Source of the DNA: Daphnia carinata
Taxonomy: Eukaryota; Arthropoda; Branchiopoda; Diplostraca; Daphniidae
Length of the DNA: 64,000 nt
NCBI RefSeq assembly: GCF_022539665.2
Contig: NC_081338.1
Coordinates: 6,746,446-6,810,445, forward strand
Reading direction: 5' to 3'
The stretch's first letter is position 1. Every line of letters begins with the position of its first letter. The notes under the pieces were generated by a model. It saw only the letters and a list, made by a program, of their open reading frames with translations, was not told the DNA's origin and ran no database searches. Below are positions 10,978-22,039 of the stretch, piece after piece. The position numbers and the translations under genes are program-made.

Positions 10978-11392
10978 GTGGCGACCACGAGGCGACGGGC
11001 GAGGCGATGATGGCGCGATGGGCGAAGAGAAGACGTGGCGACGGGAGAGGCGAAGACGGGGCGACGGGCGAGGCGAAGACGGGGCGACGGGCGAGGCGAA
11101 GACGGGGCGACGGGCGAGGCGAAGACGGGGCGACGGGCGAGGCGAAGACGGGGCGACGGGCGAGGCGAAGACGGGGCGACGGGCGAGGCGAAGACGGGGC
11201 GACGGGCGAGGCGAAGACGGGGCGACGGGCGAGGCGAAGACGGGGCGACGGGCGAAGCGAAGACGGGGCGACGGGCGAGGCGAAGACGGGGCGACGGGCG
11301 AGGCGAAGACGGGGCGACGGGCGAGGCGAAGACGGGGCGACGGGCGAGGCGAAGACGGGGCGACGGGCGAGGCGAAGACGGACGGGGCGAAA
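10978..11392. repeat. 23-bp G-rich minisatellite
   Basis: The unit is GACGGGCGAGGCGAAGACGGGGC (23 bases), given here as GACGGGCGAGGCG plus AAGACGGGGC. It is repeated about 15 times almost perfectly from about 11045 to 11385, with diverged copies to the left from 10978. Because 23 is not a multiple of three and the unit lacks stops, long frames stay open on both strands. These are artefacts of the repeat rather than genes. Confidence 0.93.
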
Positions 11393-11399
11393 AGCCTGG

Positions 11400-13930
11400 T
11401 GAAGAGGGCTGAATAATGTAAATGACAAATATGAAAAAAAAAGTGTCACTACATGTGGAATATAAAATTATTGGTGTCATTATAACAGAGACGGTAATTT
11501 ACCTACACCTGTTGTCTGAATACTGCAAAACCTGTAGTGCTCCTAATTTTGCTGTAGAAGGTAAAGGCTTGGCAGACCTGCGATAGGATATGAAATTTAA
11601 AGAAAGGCAACACTAGACAAGCCTCAAACTTAAGATACCAAAAGGGATCGGTTTTGATGTCCATGTCTACCTGTGTTGGTTAAGCGTTGGAAACCAAACA
11701 AAGAGGTACACAATCCATTTATCAGATTAAAATTGATTTTGATGGCTAGGCAAAGGGGTAGTTGAATTGGACAGTAGTGTGCTGATTCAAGGAATGCACA
11801 TCGCTGGTGATCTTCTTCCAGGTTAGCATTCTTTCCATTATAAGTTTCACAAGCTAGATCTTGAAGTCAGAATCATGCCAAATGGTATACTAATTGCCAC
11901 GTACAAGTTAAATACCTCTAAATTGAGCAACAGAGTAGCACGATGGAATGCTAACACCATAGTTTTTTAACAGAGCAATCTGTGACTGTTTGGAATTGGC
12001 ATCTTGCATAGCTTACAAGATTGCCTGTTACGAAAAAAAAGATAACTATTTGGTGTGCTTCACTTCCTAAAACTAACACAGGGAGTAAAACACTTGATGT
12101 TAGTTTTATATAACTATCCACTCGATTATAACATTTTTAACAAAAAATTTCAAACACAGGTTTCAATGCTCACACCACTGTCACAGGTAAGCAAAACACC
12201 ATTTTAGAAGCGAGCCAGCGACATCTAGTTTTTTTTGTTTACAACCAACATAAAAGCGAAACAAAAAGGATTTATGGAACAATTGTTTATTCAAAAACCA
12301 ATATATTCCCATGAAAATACATGATTTGGAACGAAAATTTCAAAGAGCGTCAACTGCGTCTTTTTACAAGCGAACCTGGTCAACATCAAACTGTAGTTTT
12401 AAGATAAACTGATTTTACATGTTTTTGTTTAAAATGGTACTTTCCATCTCTTGCCAGCTGTTTGTCGTATGAATAGCCACACGCACGAACCAAGTTGTTT
12501 TTGTGCCTCGCCGGTTAAAAAATGAAAATACGAAATTACAAGGTTAAAGAAAGAAACGTATTACTAGGGAATCAAAGGGTGACCATATAATATGATTAAA
12601 AACCACGAAACAGTAATTTTCATATAAAAAATAACCATTCGGTATTGCGTATCCCTGTGTGCCCCTTGCGCTAATACCCATTTAACCACAAACATGAGAA
12701 GAAAAGAACGACATTATTTTTTTGCGCAAGTCCCCTCAATCAAACGGTTGAATGTAAGAAGTGTGAAACACGCTGAAAATAGCCCAGAGAGAACAGCGGA
12801 TTATCTATTTTCCCTGTAAAAGCTTTCCATGCGACATGCTGCCCAAAAGCGATTTTGAGAAATAAATGACGCGTAAGAAACAACACATTGCCTAAGGACG
12901 AATGGTAATCAACTAAGAAGCGTTAGTTTTACCATTAACATGAATCATCGGCACCATCGAAATGACACGTTCCATCGAATAAACACATTGTCTAAAGAAG
13001 AACGGTAATCGAGTAAATCCATCATTCAGTCTTACCATGAACGAGACTCATCGGCGCAACCAACCTTGATGCAGCGAAGACGCTATGACAAACGTGAAAA
13101 TACAACGGAAGTAGATGCAATGCAGATCAATATCTGGGATTGCTTAGGTGAAGAAATATCTGAAATGCTGGTGAAGATCTTTTAAACGTGGTGCCCATAA
13201 AACATATTACCTTTTGAAAAACTATTTCCTTAGATCTAGGGCAAAATCAAAACATCTGCCAGCCCTTGTGAACCCACTACTTTGTGGCTGCTGGTGCATT
13301 TTTCACGGAAACTTCAACTTTGTTCATGAGTTGTAACTGCTGCAAGTACTAGCTGTAATTGTTCTGCTGTAATGGAAGTCCATCAACATTAAGTAACCTG
13401 GAAAGAAAAATTCAAGTTGGAACAAAACAGTCTATTACTTATATTATAGAGGCCAAAACAAAGATGGATGTTTAATGTGAAGACTACAATCTTAGTCTTT
13501 CGAGGACAACATAATTCATCCTCCTCAAAATTAATCAAATGTTAGTATCAATTTATTCACAAGTCAGTAAGCACAGATTACTGTGGACAATTGGAAATTG
13601 AAAAACATAATACATACCTACCAAGGTGAATCGAAATTCCGATTACATTCCTGATCCATGTGATACACGACACTTCTAGTTTTTCTGATAAAATTAAATC
13701 ATGTCAAAACGTTAAATTGTTGTGCATATTGTTTATATTACCTCTCATTAGCGTATCTTGAATAGCGTTGAAGTATGAGTAAATTTAATGCTGAAAATCG
13801 CAAAACCACGATGTCAAGAAGTATAATCTAGCGAGGAAGGCAAACAGGACCCTACTCGCGTTTAACAAATCTAGAAATGTCTGACAAAAATTAAAATTAA
13901 ACGAATTGAAATATTGCCATACTAACTCAC
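11400..13930. other. AT-rich intergenic DNA with possible minus-strand coding remnants
   Basis: There is no complete gene. On the minus strand, a block ending near 11630 and another at about 11570-11530 have splice-like borders and short open frames, but no ATG-led product that I recognise. A CATCTAG-type motif at about 12225 links this stretch to the neighbouring repeats. Confidence 0.3.
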
Positions 13931-13952
13931 TAATTTTTTCGGTAATTTGGTA

Positions 13953-14036
13953 CTGCCATCTAGTGTCAAAGATTTCGTTGAATTCCAAGCCAAGGAAATA
14001 ATCACAAAATTTGGTCACGTTCCGCCATCTAGGTGT
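13953..14036 (-). promoter_or_regulatory. Two CTCF-like motifs
   Basis: Read on the minus strand, 13953-13966 (ACACTAGATGGCAG) matches the general CTCF core CCASYAGRKGGCRS at 13 of 14 positions, and 14022-14036 matches at 12 of 14. They lie beside a large inverted repeat. Binding is inference from the known consensus only. Confidence 0.35.
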
Positions 14037-14067
14037 CGAGAAAACAAACAAACTTTACAAAGCAGTC

Positions 14068-14805
14068 GGGCTCTGTTGCAACTTTCACTTCTAATAATTC
14101 AAGTGCCATAAGGCTCACGTGTAAAAGATATCATTTTTCGTAATCCTTGCCTAATTTAGTTAAAAATACATTATTCCGATTTGGAATTGAACGCTGATCA
14201 CGAATATCGGCTTTTCTTTGACATTGGGATTAACAAAATGGAGAAAAACGAAGAAAATGACCGTGGGAAAATTGCCTCAAAAACCGTAAAAAATTAATCA
14301 TCGTTGGAATTGCTTGAAAATGACAGAATATACTGAAACTCAAATGCTGATTCCGAGAAAATTGCTATTTTTTTCATAACATCAACCGTTTTGGAAATAC
14401 ACCAAATTGAAAAATGACTGGCGCGCTACTACGCTACAGCGCTAGCGTGACACATCAAAGTTATTCAATTCGATGTATTTCCAAAACGGTTAATGTAATG
14501 AAAAAAATAACATTTTTCTCGGAATCAGCATTCAATTTTGAGTATATTCTGTCATTTTCAAGCAATTCCAACGATGGTCAATTTTTGACGGTTTTTGAGG
14601 CAATTTTCCCACGGTCATTTTTTTCGTTTTTCTCCATTTTGTTAAGTCCAGTGTCAAAACAAAGCCGATATTCGTGATCAGCGTTCAATTTCAAATCGGA
14701 ATAATGTATTTTTAACTAAATTAAGCAAGGATTACGAAAATTGATATCTTTTACACGTGAACCTTATGGCAGTTGAATGATTAGAAGTGCAAGTTGCTGC
14801 AGCCC
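14068..14805. repeat. 738-bp imperfect inverted repeat (fold-back element)
   Basis: The left arm (about 14068-14405) and right arm (about 14470-14805) are near-perfect reverse complements around a roughly 65-base spacer rich in GCGCTA-type steps. For example, CACGTGTAAAAGATATCA in the left arm returns reversed in the right arm. A diverged single-arm relative lies near 8090-8180. There is no coding capacity. It is most likely a long-TIR MITE or fold-back transposon whose transcript would form a hairpin over 300 bp long. Confidence 0.8.
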
Positions 14806-14862
14806 TTACTCTAGCCCAGGACGGTCGCTGAAACCCAATGTAGAAGATTGAATATCGTACCA

Positions 14863-14905
14863 ATAGGTGGCTATAGTGTTTGGGGGACCGTCTGCGGTAG
14901 AAATT
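14863..14905 (+). repeat. End fragment of the 7961-8673 repeat family
   Basis: The motif with GGTGGCTATAGTGTTTGG and CGTCTGCGGTAGAAATT matches the right end of the element at 8634-8673. It marks another insertion or fragment of that family, just outside the large inverted repeat. Confidence 0.6.
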
Positions 14906-15921
14906 CCGGATACAAAGTTGCTACTCATTTTTTATTCGACGCTTGATTATGTTAAATACTAGTATTTGGTGCTAAAATACAATTTGACGTACTAATGTTG
15001 TGGATATGTTTTAGGGCATTTTCCCGCCATCAGTAAACACTTGAAACACTTAAATAATTTGATAAAAATTTTACATGTTAAACAGGAATAAACCCGTTGA
15101 TACCTTGGTATTGAATAAAAAAGTCAGGAAAATAGTTATGTTTAACTATTAGTTAAGATTGACTTTACGTTTATTATGGACGATGACGACAGATAGGGGA
15201 ATTCAACACAGATGCTGAAAAAGAAAGAAAAATAACACATTTCTGCATATTCATTATAACTTCGTTGCAGCAGATAGCGAAATTTTAAAGAAACGAAACT
15301 AAGCTTCACTACGATCTAACGCTACTTCTCGCCTACATTCAAGCTTACTTTCAAAATGTAAAAAAAAATTACTAATGGATCACCCACTAAGCAAGTTTAC
15401 CATCAAACTGAAGTATTGTTTTTTTTAAATTAACGCCAACTACCGATGCCTGTGCTTTTTGTAGTTTGAATAAATCTGTTCAACCAAAAATGTCAAGAAT
15501 CCAAGCCCAGTACCAATGCTTAGAATTTACAAGGCGCTTGTTAGGTCAGTGAGTTGGATCGGAACTTCGCGAGAGATTTTCTGTTAGTATTTGAAAGCGG
15601 AGCTGGTATCCGTTTGCCTGCATTTATATTGAACAGATTTGTTATTAGAACATTAAAGCAATATAGATATATACTAAATGGACAGATAAACTTTTCGATG
15701 AAGCGGAATTCATCTTCGGTAGTTTCTGTACATTACGTTACCAAATGCTACAGTGATGTAAAAGACAGCCGACAAGAAATCACAAGCGCTGTGTACCATC
15801 TTTCCGCGTGCGGCGTAAAAAGAGTACTGAAACAACACCGGCAATCCTTGAGCAATTCGTACAACTCGTATCCGTCAACGGTGCGATGCTCGTAAGTAAA
15901 TTCGAAGAAGACTGCCTCGTA

Positions 15922-16989
15922 TTAGACAACATTTTGCTGCAATCGAACAAAGTATCCGTTATTGATCGAAGCCACTTGAATCACAGTCGATTTCATTTGA
16001 CACGGTAACACATACGCCTTCCTAATGTCGTTATAAAAAGCAGAAAATGGGTATATGTCAATACTATCAGTTGAGAGCAAACCATCACTTGAGCTTAGCG
16101 TAAATATCCTTCGTGACACGCTTCAGAAATTGACGGAACAATCAGATATCACCTTGATCCATTTAAGTGCACCGACTTGTCTACCACGAAAACAGAACCA
16201 AAATACAATTGTTTGTTGAGTTTTTAATTAAAAAGATGGACACTCATGTACCTTTCGACTGTTTCTGTAGTCAATCGATAAGATCGGTAATCATTCGATA
16301 AGATCGGACCCCGTGAGTTTGGGCAACGGATAAACAGGAACGCCGATTACTTTGAGCTCAAGAACACTGTGCTGGTTTAACGAAATGACGATCTCATCCG
16401 CATCGCTGACAATCAGATGCAGTCGTGGATTAACGTAGCCCTTTGCCAACATCCTTGATAGCCACAAGTGATCTACGGAATTAGAAAGCAACCAAACAAA
16501 GATACCATAATTCTGCAATTATTCACTTCTTCGAGGCAATTTCAATGTAGCTCTGCCTAACAGAATGGGCTCGTACCGACTGATTTCCGTTTTCAGATGG
16601 ACACATTCACTTGCTGTAAACGTAAGAATCAAGTCTGCAAAACTCACACAAAACTAGCTAGAAGCCAGCTGAATGAGTTCGAGTCGCTCGCTTCTAGTTA
16701 CTAACACGGACGTGTCCCAGTTTTTCACATCACCGCGGGACCAGTCGATCGTGTTCTGGCCAGACGGACGGTAGGGCAACGTAAACGACGAAGCGCGGCA
16801 GGCTCTCTTCTGACAAAGTGTCCACCTTATTATCGATCCTACGATAACGGGGTTCCTCATACTGAGAGAAGTACATGTGGTGTACGGGTATCCGATTTCC
16901 TCCTTGCATTGGGGAACACCCAAAACAATGCAAAACCACATGATAAAAGAACCAAATAAAGAAATGTTATACCGTATATTACCAAACAT
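15922..16989 (-). pseudogene. Unrecognised minus-strand coding remnant
   Basis: Three coding-like blocks lie on the minus strand: 16989-16654 (starts with ATG and a hydrophobic FGSFIMWFCIVLG stretch like a signal anchor), 16518-16291 and 16119-15922. They are in different frames with stops between, and a better-looking frame takes over inside the first block at about 16890-16730. Block two contains LIVSDADEI; a DADEI motif is known from GT17 glycosyltransferases such as MGAT3, but the following residues do not match. I treat it as a decayed gene of unknown family. Confidence 0.3.
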
Positions 16990-17580
16990 GGAAGCTCACG
17001 TAGCCGACGACGTTGTACATAATTTTCTTAAAGATCGGCAACAACCATGTCAGACGTTGCACCCATATTGCCAATGTCTGATATCGTTTTCTTCAGCAGC
17101 AAGTTTACAAGTCTTCGACGTAAACTTAATTAATAAAGGGTTTTAGAGCCCCATACCGAGGATGGTTGCAATCAGCTAGGCAGTGAAATTTCTATTTTCC
17201 GATCAAAGAAAAAAAAAATAACACCCTTTCCTGAAAAAAAAAAACAAACAAACGAGTATTTGCATGTGATTCATGAACAAATCAAAATGAAGGCCTTGCT
17301 CTATTAGGAATGGATCACATCAACAATAAAAATTTTCTCACAAAGAATAAGCATTTATAGGTTTTGATTAACTAGCTTCATACTTGTACAAATAGCTATG
17401 GCAAAATTAGTTTAATAGAAAAACATGGTAAAGCACCATTCATAACAGCTTAATAAGAATTTCTCAGAATAAACGCAGAACTTACCAAGAATCTGAATCC
17501 ACCACAAGGCAACATCAAGTTTGGTTTTCCCTTAATGAGAAGTGGAAAAAAGATGAGCACGAACACCGTAAAAACTCCAA

Positions 17581-17925
17581 GAGAAATAAGATTAGCTGAA
17601 GTATCTCTTCTGATTTCCAACAAACACTTCCAGACTTACTAACTTGTTTACAAGATGGAATCTTCATGACTTGTTGATTATTTCGTATTACAATTTTTCC
17701 ACTTATAAAAGAAGCAGTTGATTTTTCCAATTTAGCAGACATGGATCGCCACTAGAGGACAAGGTTAGCTTCATAGATTTTAAGAAAAATATGATTAGCT
17801 GATACATTTCTTAACGATATTAAAAAAAAAACTTTCAGACTTACTAGATCTGTTACTAGCGAAGGGATCTTCACAACTAAAATAACTGAACATTTCGTAA
17901 TACAATATTTCTCCTTATAAGGAAG
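17581..17925 (-). repeat. Diverged tandem duplication with conserved splice-donor-like sites
   Basis: Segments 17581-17712 and 17784-17925 align, with an offset of about 205. On the minus strand each runs from a TTATAAG-type start through KIVIRNN- or KYCITKC-like codons to a GTAAGTCTG donor-like site (exon ends at 17640 and 17845). The second is preceded by an ATG-led open frame at 18090 of 82 codons up to the donor. I do not recognise the protein. It may be duplicated exons of a lost minus-strand gene. Confidence 0.4.
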
Positions 17926-18102
17926 GTATTTGACGACAGTACCAGGATGTGCGGTTTTCTTTGTACTGTTTTTCAACAAATGAACATTGAAGCAAAGGAT
18001 ATAACTGGCGACTTCTTTTGAGTGCTGACAAATCTTGATGTGGTCGATTTTCAGAACTTCGAACATCGGTGGATGCCTAACTTTTAACATGCGAATCTCC
18101 AC

Positions 18103-21100
18103 AAGTTTGTACCATAACTGGGCATAAATTCAACTTTAAGTGTCACCTACAGCACCTAAGCTGTTGAATGTGTGAAGTCTTCGGAGGATCACGAGTCACA
18201 GGAGGATCAGGTTAGTTTATTCTTCGAGTTTCCGAAAAATGTTTCTCATCTCAATAGAACCTGACAACGAGATATGCATTACTTAAAGTATAAATTTTTT
18301 TGATTTCAACAGAAGTAGCCTCAAAACATACAATGAGAATTGACTCATATAAACGTTTTCCACAGAACAGTCTAATTAATTGCCGCGATATTAATCGCTC
18401 TACCTTTTTTTTTTCATTTAAATGGAACTACAATAAGCAAAATTTAGTTTCAACCACGCGCTGCTCACTTAGCGGCCGGCAAAGACAGACTACTTTTCTA
18501 TCGGGTTGTAGCTAAACAACAAGCCAGAAAATTCTAGAAAACCTGCCAACTTGCCAAACAAACAGAATTTAGCGCTTTTCCTTTCCTGTTACTGGTTTTT
18601 TACATTAAGAACCAAATCCCCTATTTTAACGCACCAAGACTATCAGAACAAACAAAATCCCTTTCTTTTCTTCCGCAATAATAACAACGGCAAAGTAGCT
18701 AGATGGACATCAGAGATAGCCCTGCAGCGGCGACGATTGCTTGACTCTTATTTGACAAAAAGGAAATCAAACCTTATGACTCAACGGCGTTGACGGGAAC
18801 TGCCTCCCGGGGTTCGTTCAGGTTAGTATGACCATCACAGCTTGGTGCATACCTTTTGATTAGTCTCAATCAAATGCCAGCAACAACAAATCGCCATAAC
18901 GAACATTTGTTTTCCATTGCCGGCTATGACATATTCTAGTGGAAACTGCGAGAAGAATGCAACCGTTTTTATTAGCCGGAACAAACCAATCAACTTACGA
19001 AAATAAATAGATGTCCCACAGATTATTATTACTTACTATTTTTTACGCTGCTGGTCAAAGATAATTCTTCGACTGCGGGTCTTCCGAAGCGTATTGTTTA
19101 CGACCGTTTAACTGGCATCATGTAAATGCCCATCACAGTATCGCTTCAACAGCTGCTCCTTTTCGTTTTATTTAGAGAACCATACGCTTAAACAAGAAGA
19201 GGAAAGCAGATAAAAAACTGGCAAGCACCACACAACGATATCATAATAAAGAAAATCTGTAAGGAGCAGGTTGACAAAAACAAACTAGATGAAGCATCGG
19301 CTCCGCACCGTAAGAAAATGCATTAAAGGACGGGCTACAGCCTCCCCTAGTTTCCATAATATGATAAGATTAATGCATTATCAAAGCAAAACAGTTTCTA
19401 CAGAAATTGAAAATTGGTAACAAAAAAGAACCCTAAGTGCTCGTGTCAACACACACAGCAAAATTATCTATCAATATTTCACTTATTTAAAGAATAAATC
19501 TTAAGCAAGTTAATTCTGCTGAACAGTTAAATGGTTCTAGTTCGATTGTGTTCCAGTAATCCAAGAAATTTACTGGGACACATTTGATCATCCACCGAGA
19601 AACTATAAGTACTAACTGAATTACCATCACATAACTAAGTTTGAAGACAATGGTAGTTAGGTACTAATACGTAGAATGAGCCCTACGACAAATGACACTG
19701 ATAGGAAATCATGATTAGCTGCTTCTGAGGTGTTTCCCATTTTAAACTTTACCTATGATAGGGCATGGAACTATGTTCTATTCTAACTTATGAATAATTT
19801 CTTATGATATGAATATGCAGTAGGAAAATCTACTAATCATGTGCATGGCACGATAGTTGATGTATCAGTTGGTTTGGCGTGGCAGATCTGGTGACAGGAA
19901 CCCTTTCACGCAAGTTTTTATTTACTTTTTCACTTCACATGCGAAAATTCTTATGATTATACACAAACAGAATAGATATATTTTTAAATGCATAAATGGA
20001 CTTCAGAAACTTTGAAAATAATAATTACCTTATGTAACGAGGCGACACATTTAACCCGAACGTACGCCGTCAGAAGATGAAATGGAATGGAAGCTACCTA
20101 GCGACCGCCACCTGGTGAACGGATGTTGCCAGCGCCACCTAGTGTGCCATTTAATTACTTAAACGTCAAAAACACCGTGGGAATTTACCCTCAAAAACTT
20201 GCAACTTTGATCCAATTCCTAGAATGAATGCCGGATGACAAATAGCTGCTACGAATATTCAAATATAGTGTGGAAATTTGCTGTTTACGAAAGCAGATTT
20301 AATCACGTTGGGAACTGCGGTTATGCCCTGAAGTGCTTGTTGTTGACCGGACGGCACCTCGCATCAGCCCTAAACATATTGTTATCAGACTCGTGAGTGG
20401 AAAAAATCTTCCGCAAACGGGCAAACGAATACACACATACGTCAGTATCCGCGTTGAAGGGGAAAAAGCAGGCAAATCAGAAAGACTGCTAGAAAAGTAA
20501 ACGATGATGGGAAAGGTCTTGAAAGCGTAAAAGGAATGGACAGGCCTTCTACTGGGGCTTTAAAAAAAACCATTTGCCAATGTAAGAAATCCTTAAAATC
20601 TGTAACGTTATAACTATTTGATGACTTGAAAAAGCTAAATGGCTTAGGGCTGTAAAAAAAAATCACCAGCCAATGGGTTGCAAGCAGCTATTAAAAGCAA
20701 AAATGAAAAGTGTGAAAGAGGAAAAGGATATGGCGGCCATGAATCAGGTCTATGTTCGTAATCAGACAAGCGTTTGAGCCATCGCCTTCGTCTAAAGCGA
20801 AACTTTTCGTAGCCAGCCATAGATGTCAATTAACAGTTTGCTGCTCTGAAAGGATCCGAACTTTCATTAGCATATCCAAGCAGCTATACTGAGCAGTTAA
20901 TGTCTTTCTGAAGGCGCCTAGATCTTCGACCCTGATGTTGATTTACGTTTCGACGAATAACATATTCTAGGTTGTTTTAAAGAGAATCATTTTAACTTTA
21001 TTATGATTCATGAAATCTTTCCTGATTGGTGGAGGCACTGTAAATAGAAAAACGATCGAGTAGAACAAACGTGATTTATGGCACATTGACGGCCAACTGG

Positions 21101-21500
21101 AAATCCTGAATGGCTCGTCATGAACGGGTGTCTTATTGCGCACCCTTTTTTTTAGTGCTCGCAGACATGCAGATGTGAGGATAGCAAAGCTGATAAAAAG
21201 ACCATATTATACCCACAAATTATTTTTTTTTTTGTCAGATTGAACGAACAACTCATTTAATCCGCTTTGTTGGATCCAAATGCATTCAGTTTCCTGTCAT
21301 CCCCATTACGCAAATGGCATCGCTGAACCGTAAAATCCCGCGAGAAGATTTCGCCGAGCCGCAAACGACCTTTGGTTGGTATTACGGATACCAACAAGTA
21401 TATCGTAAAACAAGTACACAGAAGTTTATAGTGACGCATTTCAGTCAATAAGAAAGCACTTTACGTATTAAAGAGCTTGTAACTTTGACAGGCAAAATCT
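18103..21500. other. Intergenic DNA
   Basis: AT-rich DNA without a convincing gene on either strand. It holds a pair of CTCF-like motifs at 20105-20145 and little else that I can support. Confidence 0.5.
20105..20145 (-). promoter_or_regulatory. Tandem pair of CTCF-like motifs
   Basis: On the minus strand, 20105-20118 (TCACCAGGTGGCGG) and 20132-20145 (ACACTAGGTGGCGC) each match the CTCF core consensus CCASYAGRKGGCRS at 13 of 14 positions. They lie 27 bp apart in the same orientation, close to the boundary between the repeat-rich block and the copy B leader region. Confidence 0.4.
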
Positions 21501-21528
21501 CCAAATGTAGCGAATCTGTCGTTGTTAC

Positions 21529-22032
21529 TTGATAGCAAACGGTAGGTGCCATAGTAACGAACTTTACGTTTACGAAACGTCGCTAAAAATACAGGCTTGG
21601 CAAGACAGTTCACGCTCGTATCAGACGGTAAATCTCCATGGTGATGGTAATGGAGTTTCAACATCCAAACCAGTGACAGACAACTGTGTTATTCTCACAA
21701 AAGATGGAAGTTGGCCCCGTTCGGAGCTGAAGAAACAGAGCATCACCATAGCAACTGGCGAATCGCAAGTTCCATGCTGGTGGGATCAAGGATTTCGTAT
21801 TCTGACCGACAGGTCAACAGCTACATCAGGCAATCGGCCAATCCTTGACCTTACATCGAATGCTGATCGTACTGCTATGAATTATTCAATAGCTAACAGA
21901 TCAGAATCCATGATTACAACTTCGGTAAAGGCAAGATGCGTCTTACGTGGGAAGCTCGACGTCTCTACTGGAACACGGGGGCAACAGCCTGACGACGCTA
22001 TAATCTTCTATCAGATTGCGAGCGCAAGTTAA
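21529..22032 (+). other. Long open frame, possible exon of unknown gene
   Basis: This 168-codon stop-free stretch ends in TAA at 22030-22032. A plausible acceptor (TTGATAG) lies immediately upstream, but there is no early ATG. It is not made of simple repeats, which makes it stand out here. It includes CWWDQGFRILTDRSTATSG and several NXS/T sites. I recognise no domain. It could be a terminal exon, a transposon remnant or chance. Confidence 0.25.
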
Positions 22033-22039
22033 CGAGAAA

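Noticed and set aside
10919-11480. Long open frames on both strands of 125-182 codons
   Set aside because: They are produced by the stop-free 23-bp tandem repeat, shift frame with each unit and have no start context or splice sites. Not genes.
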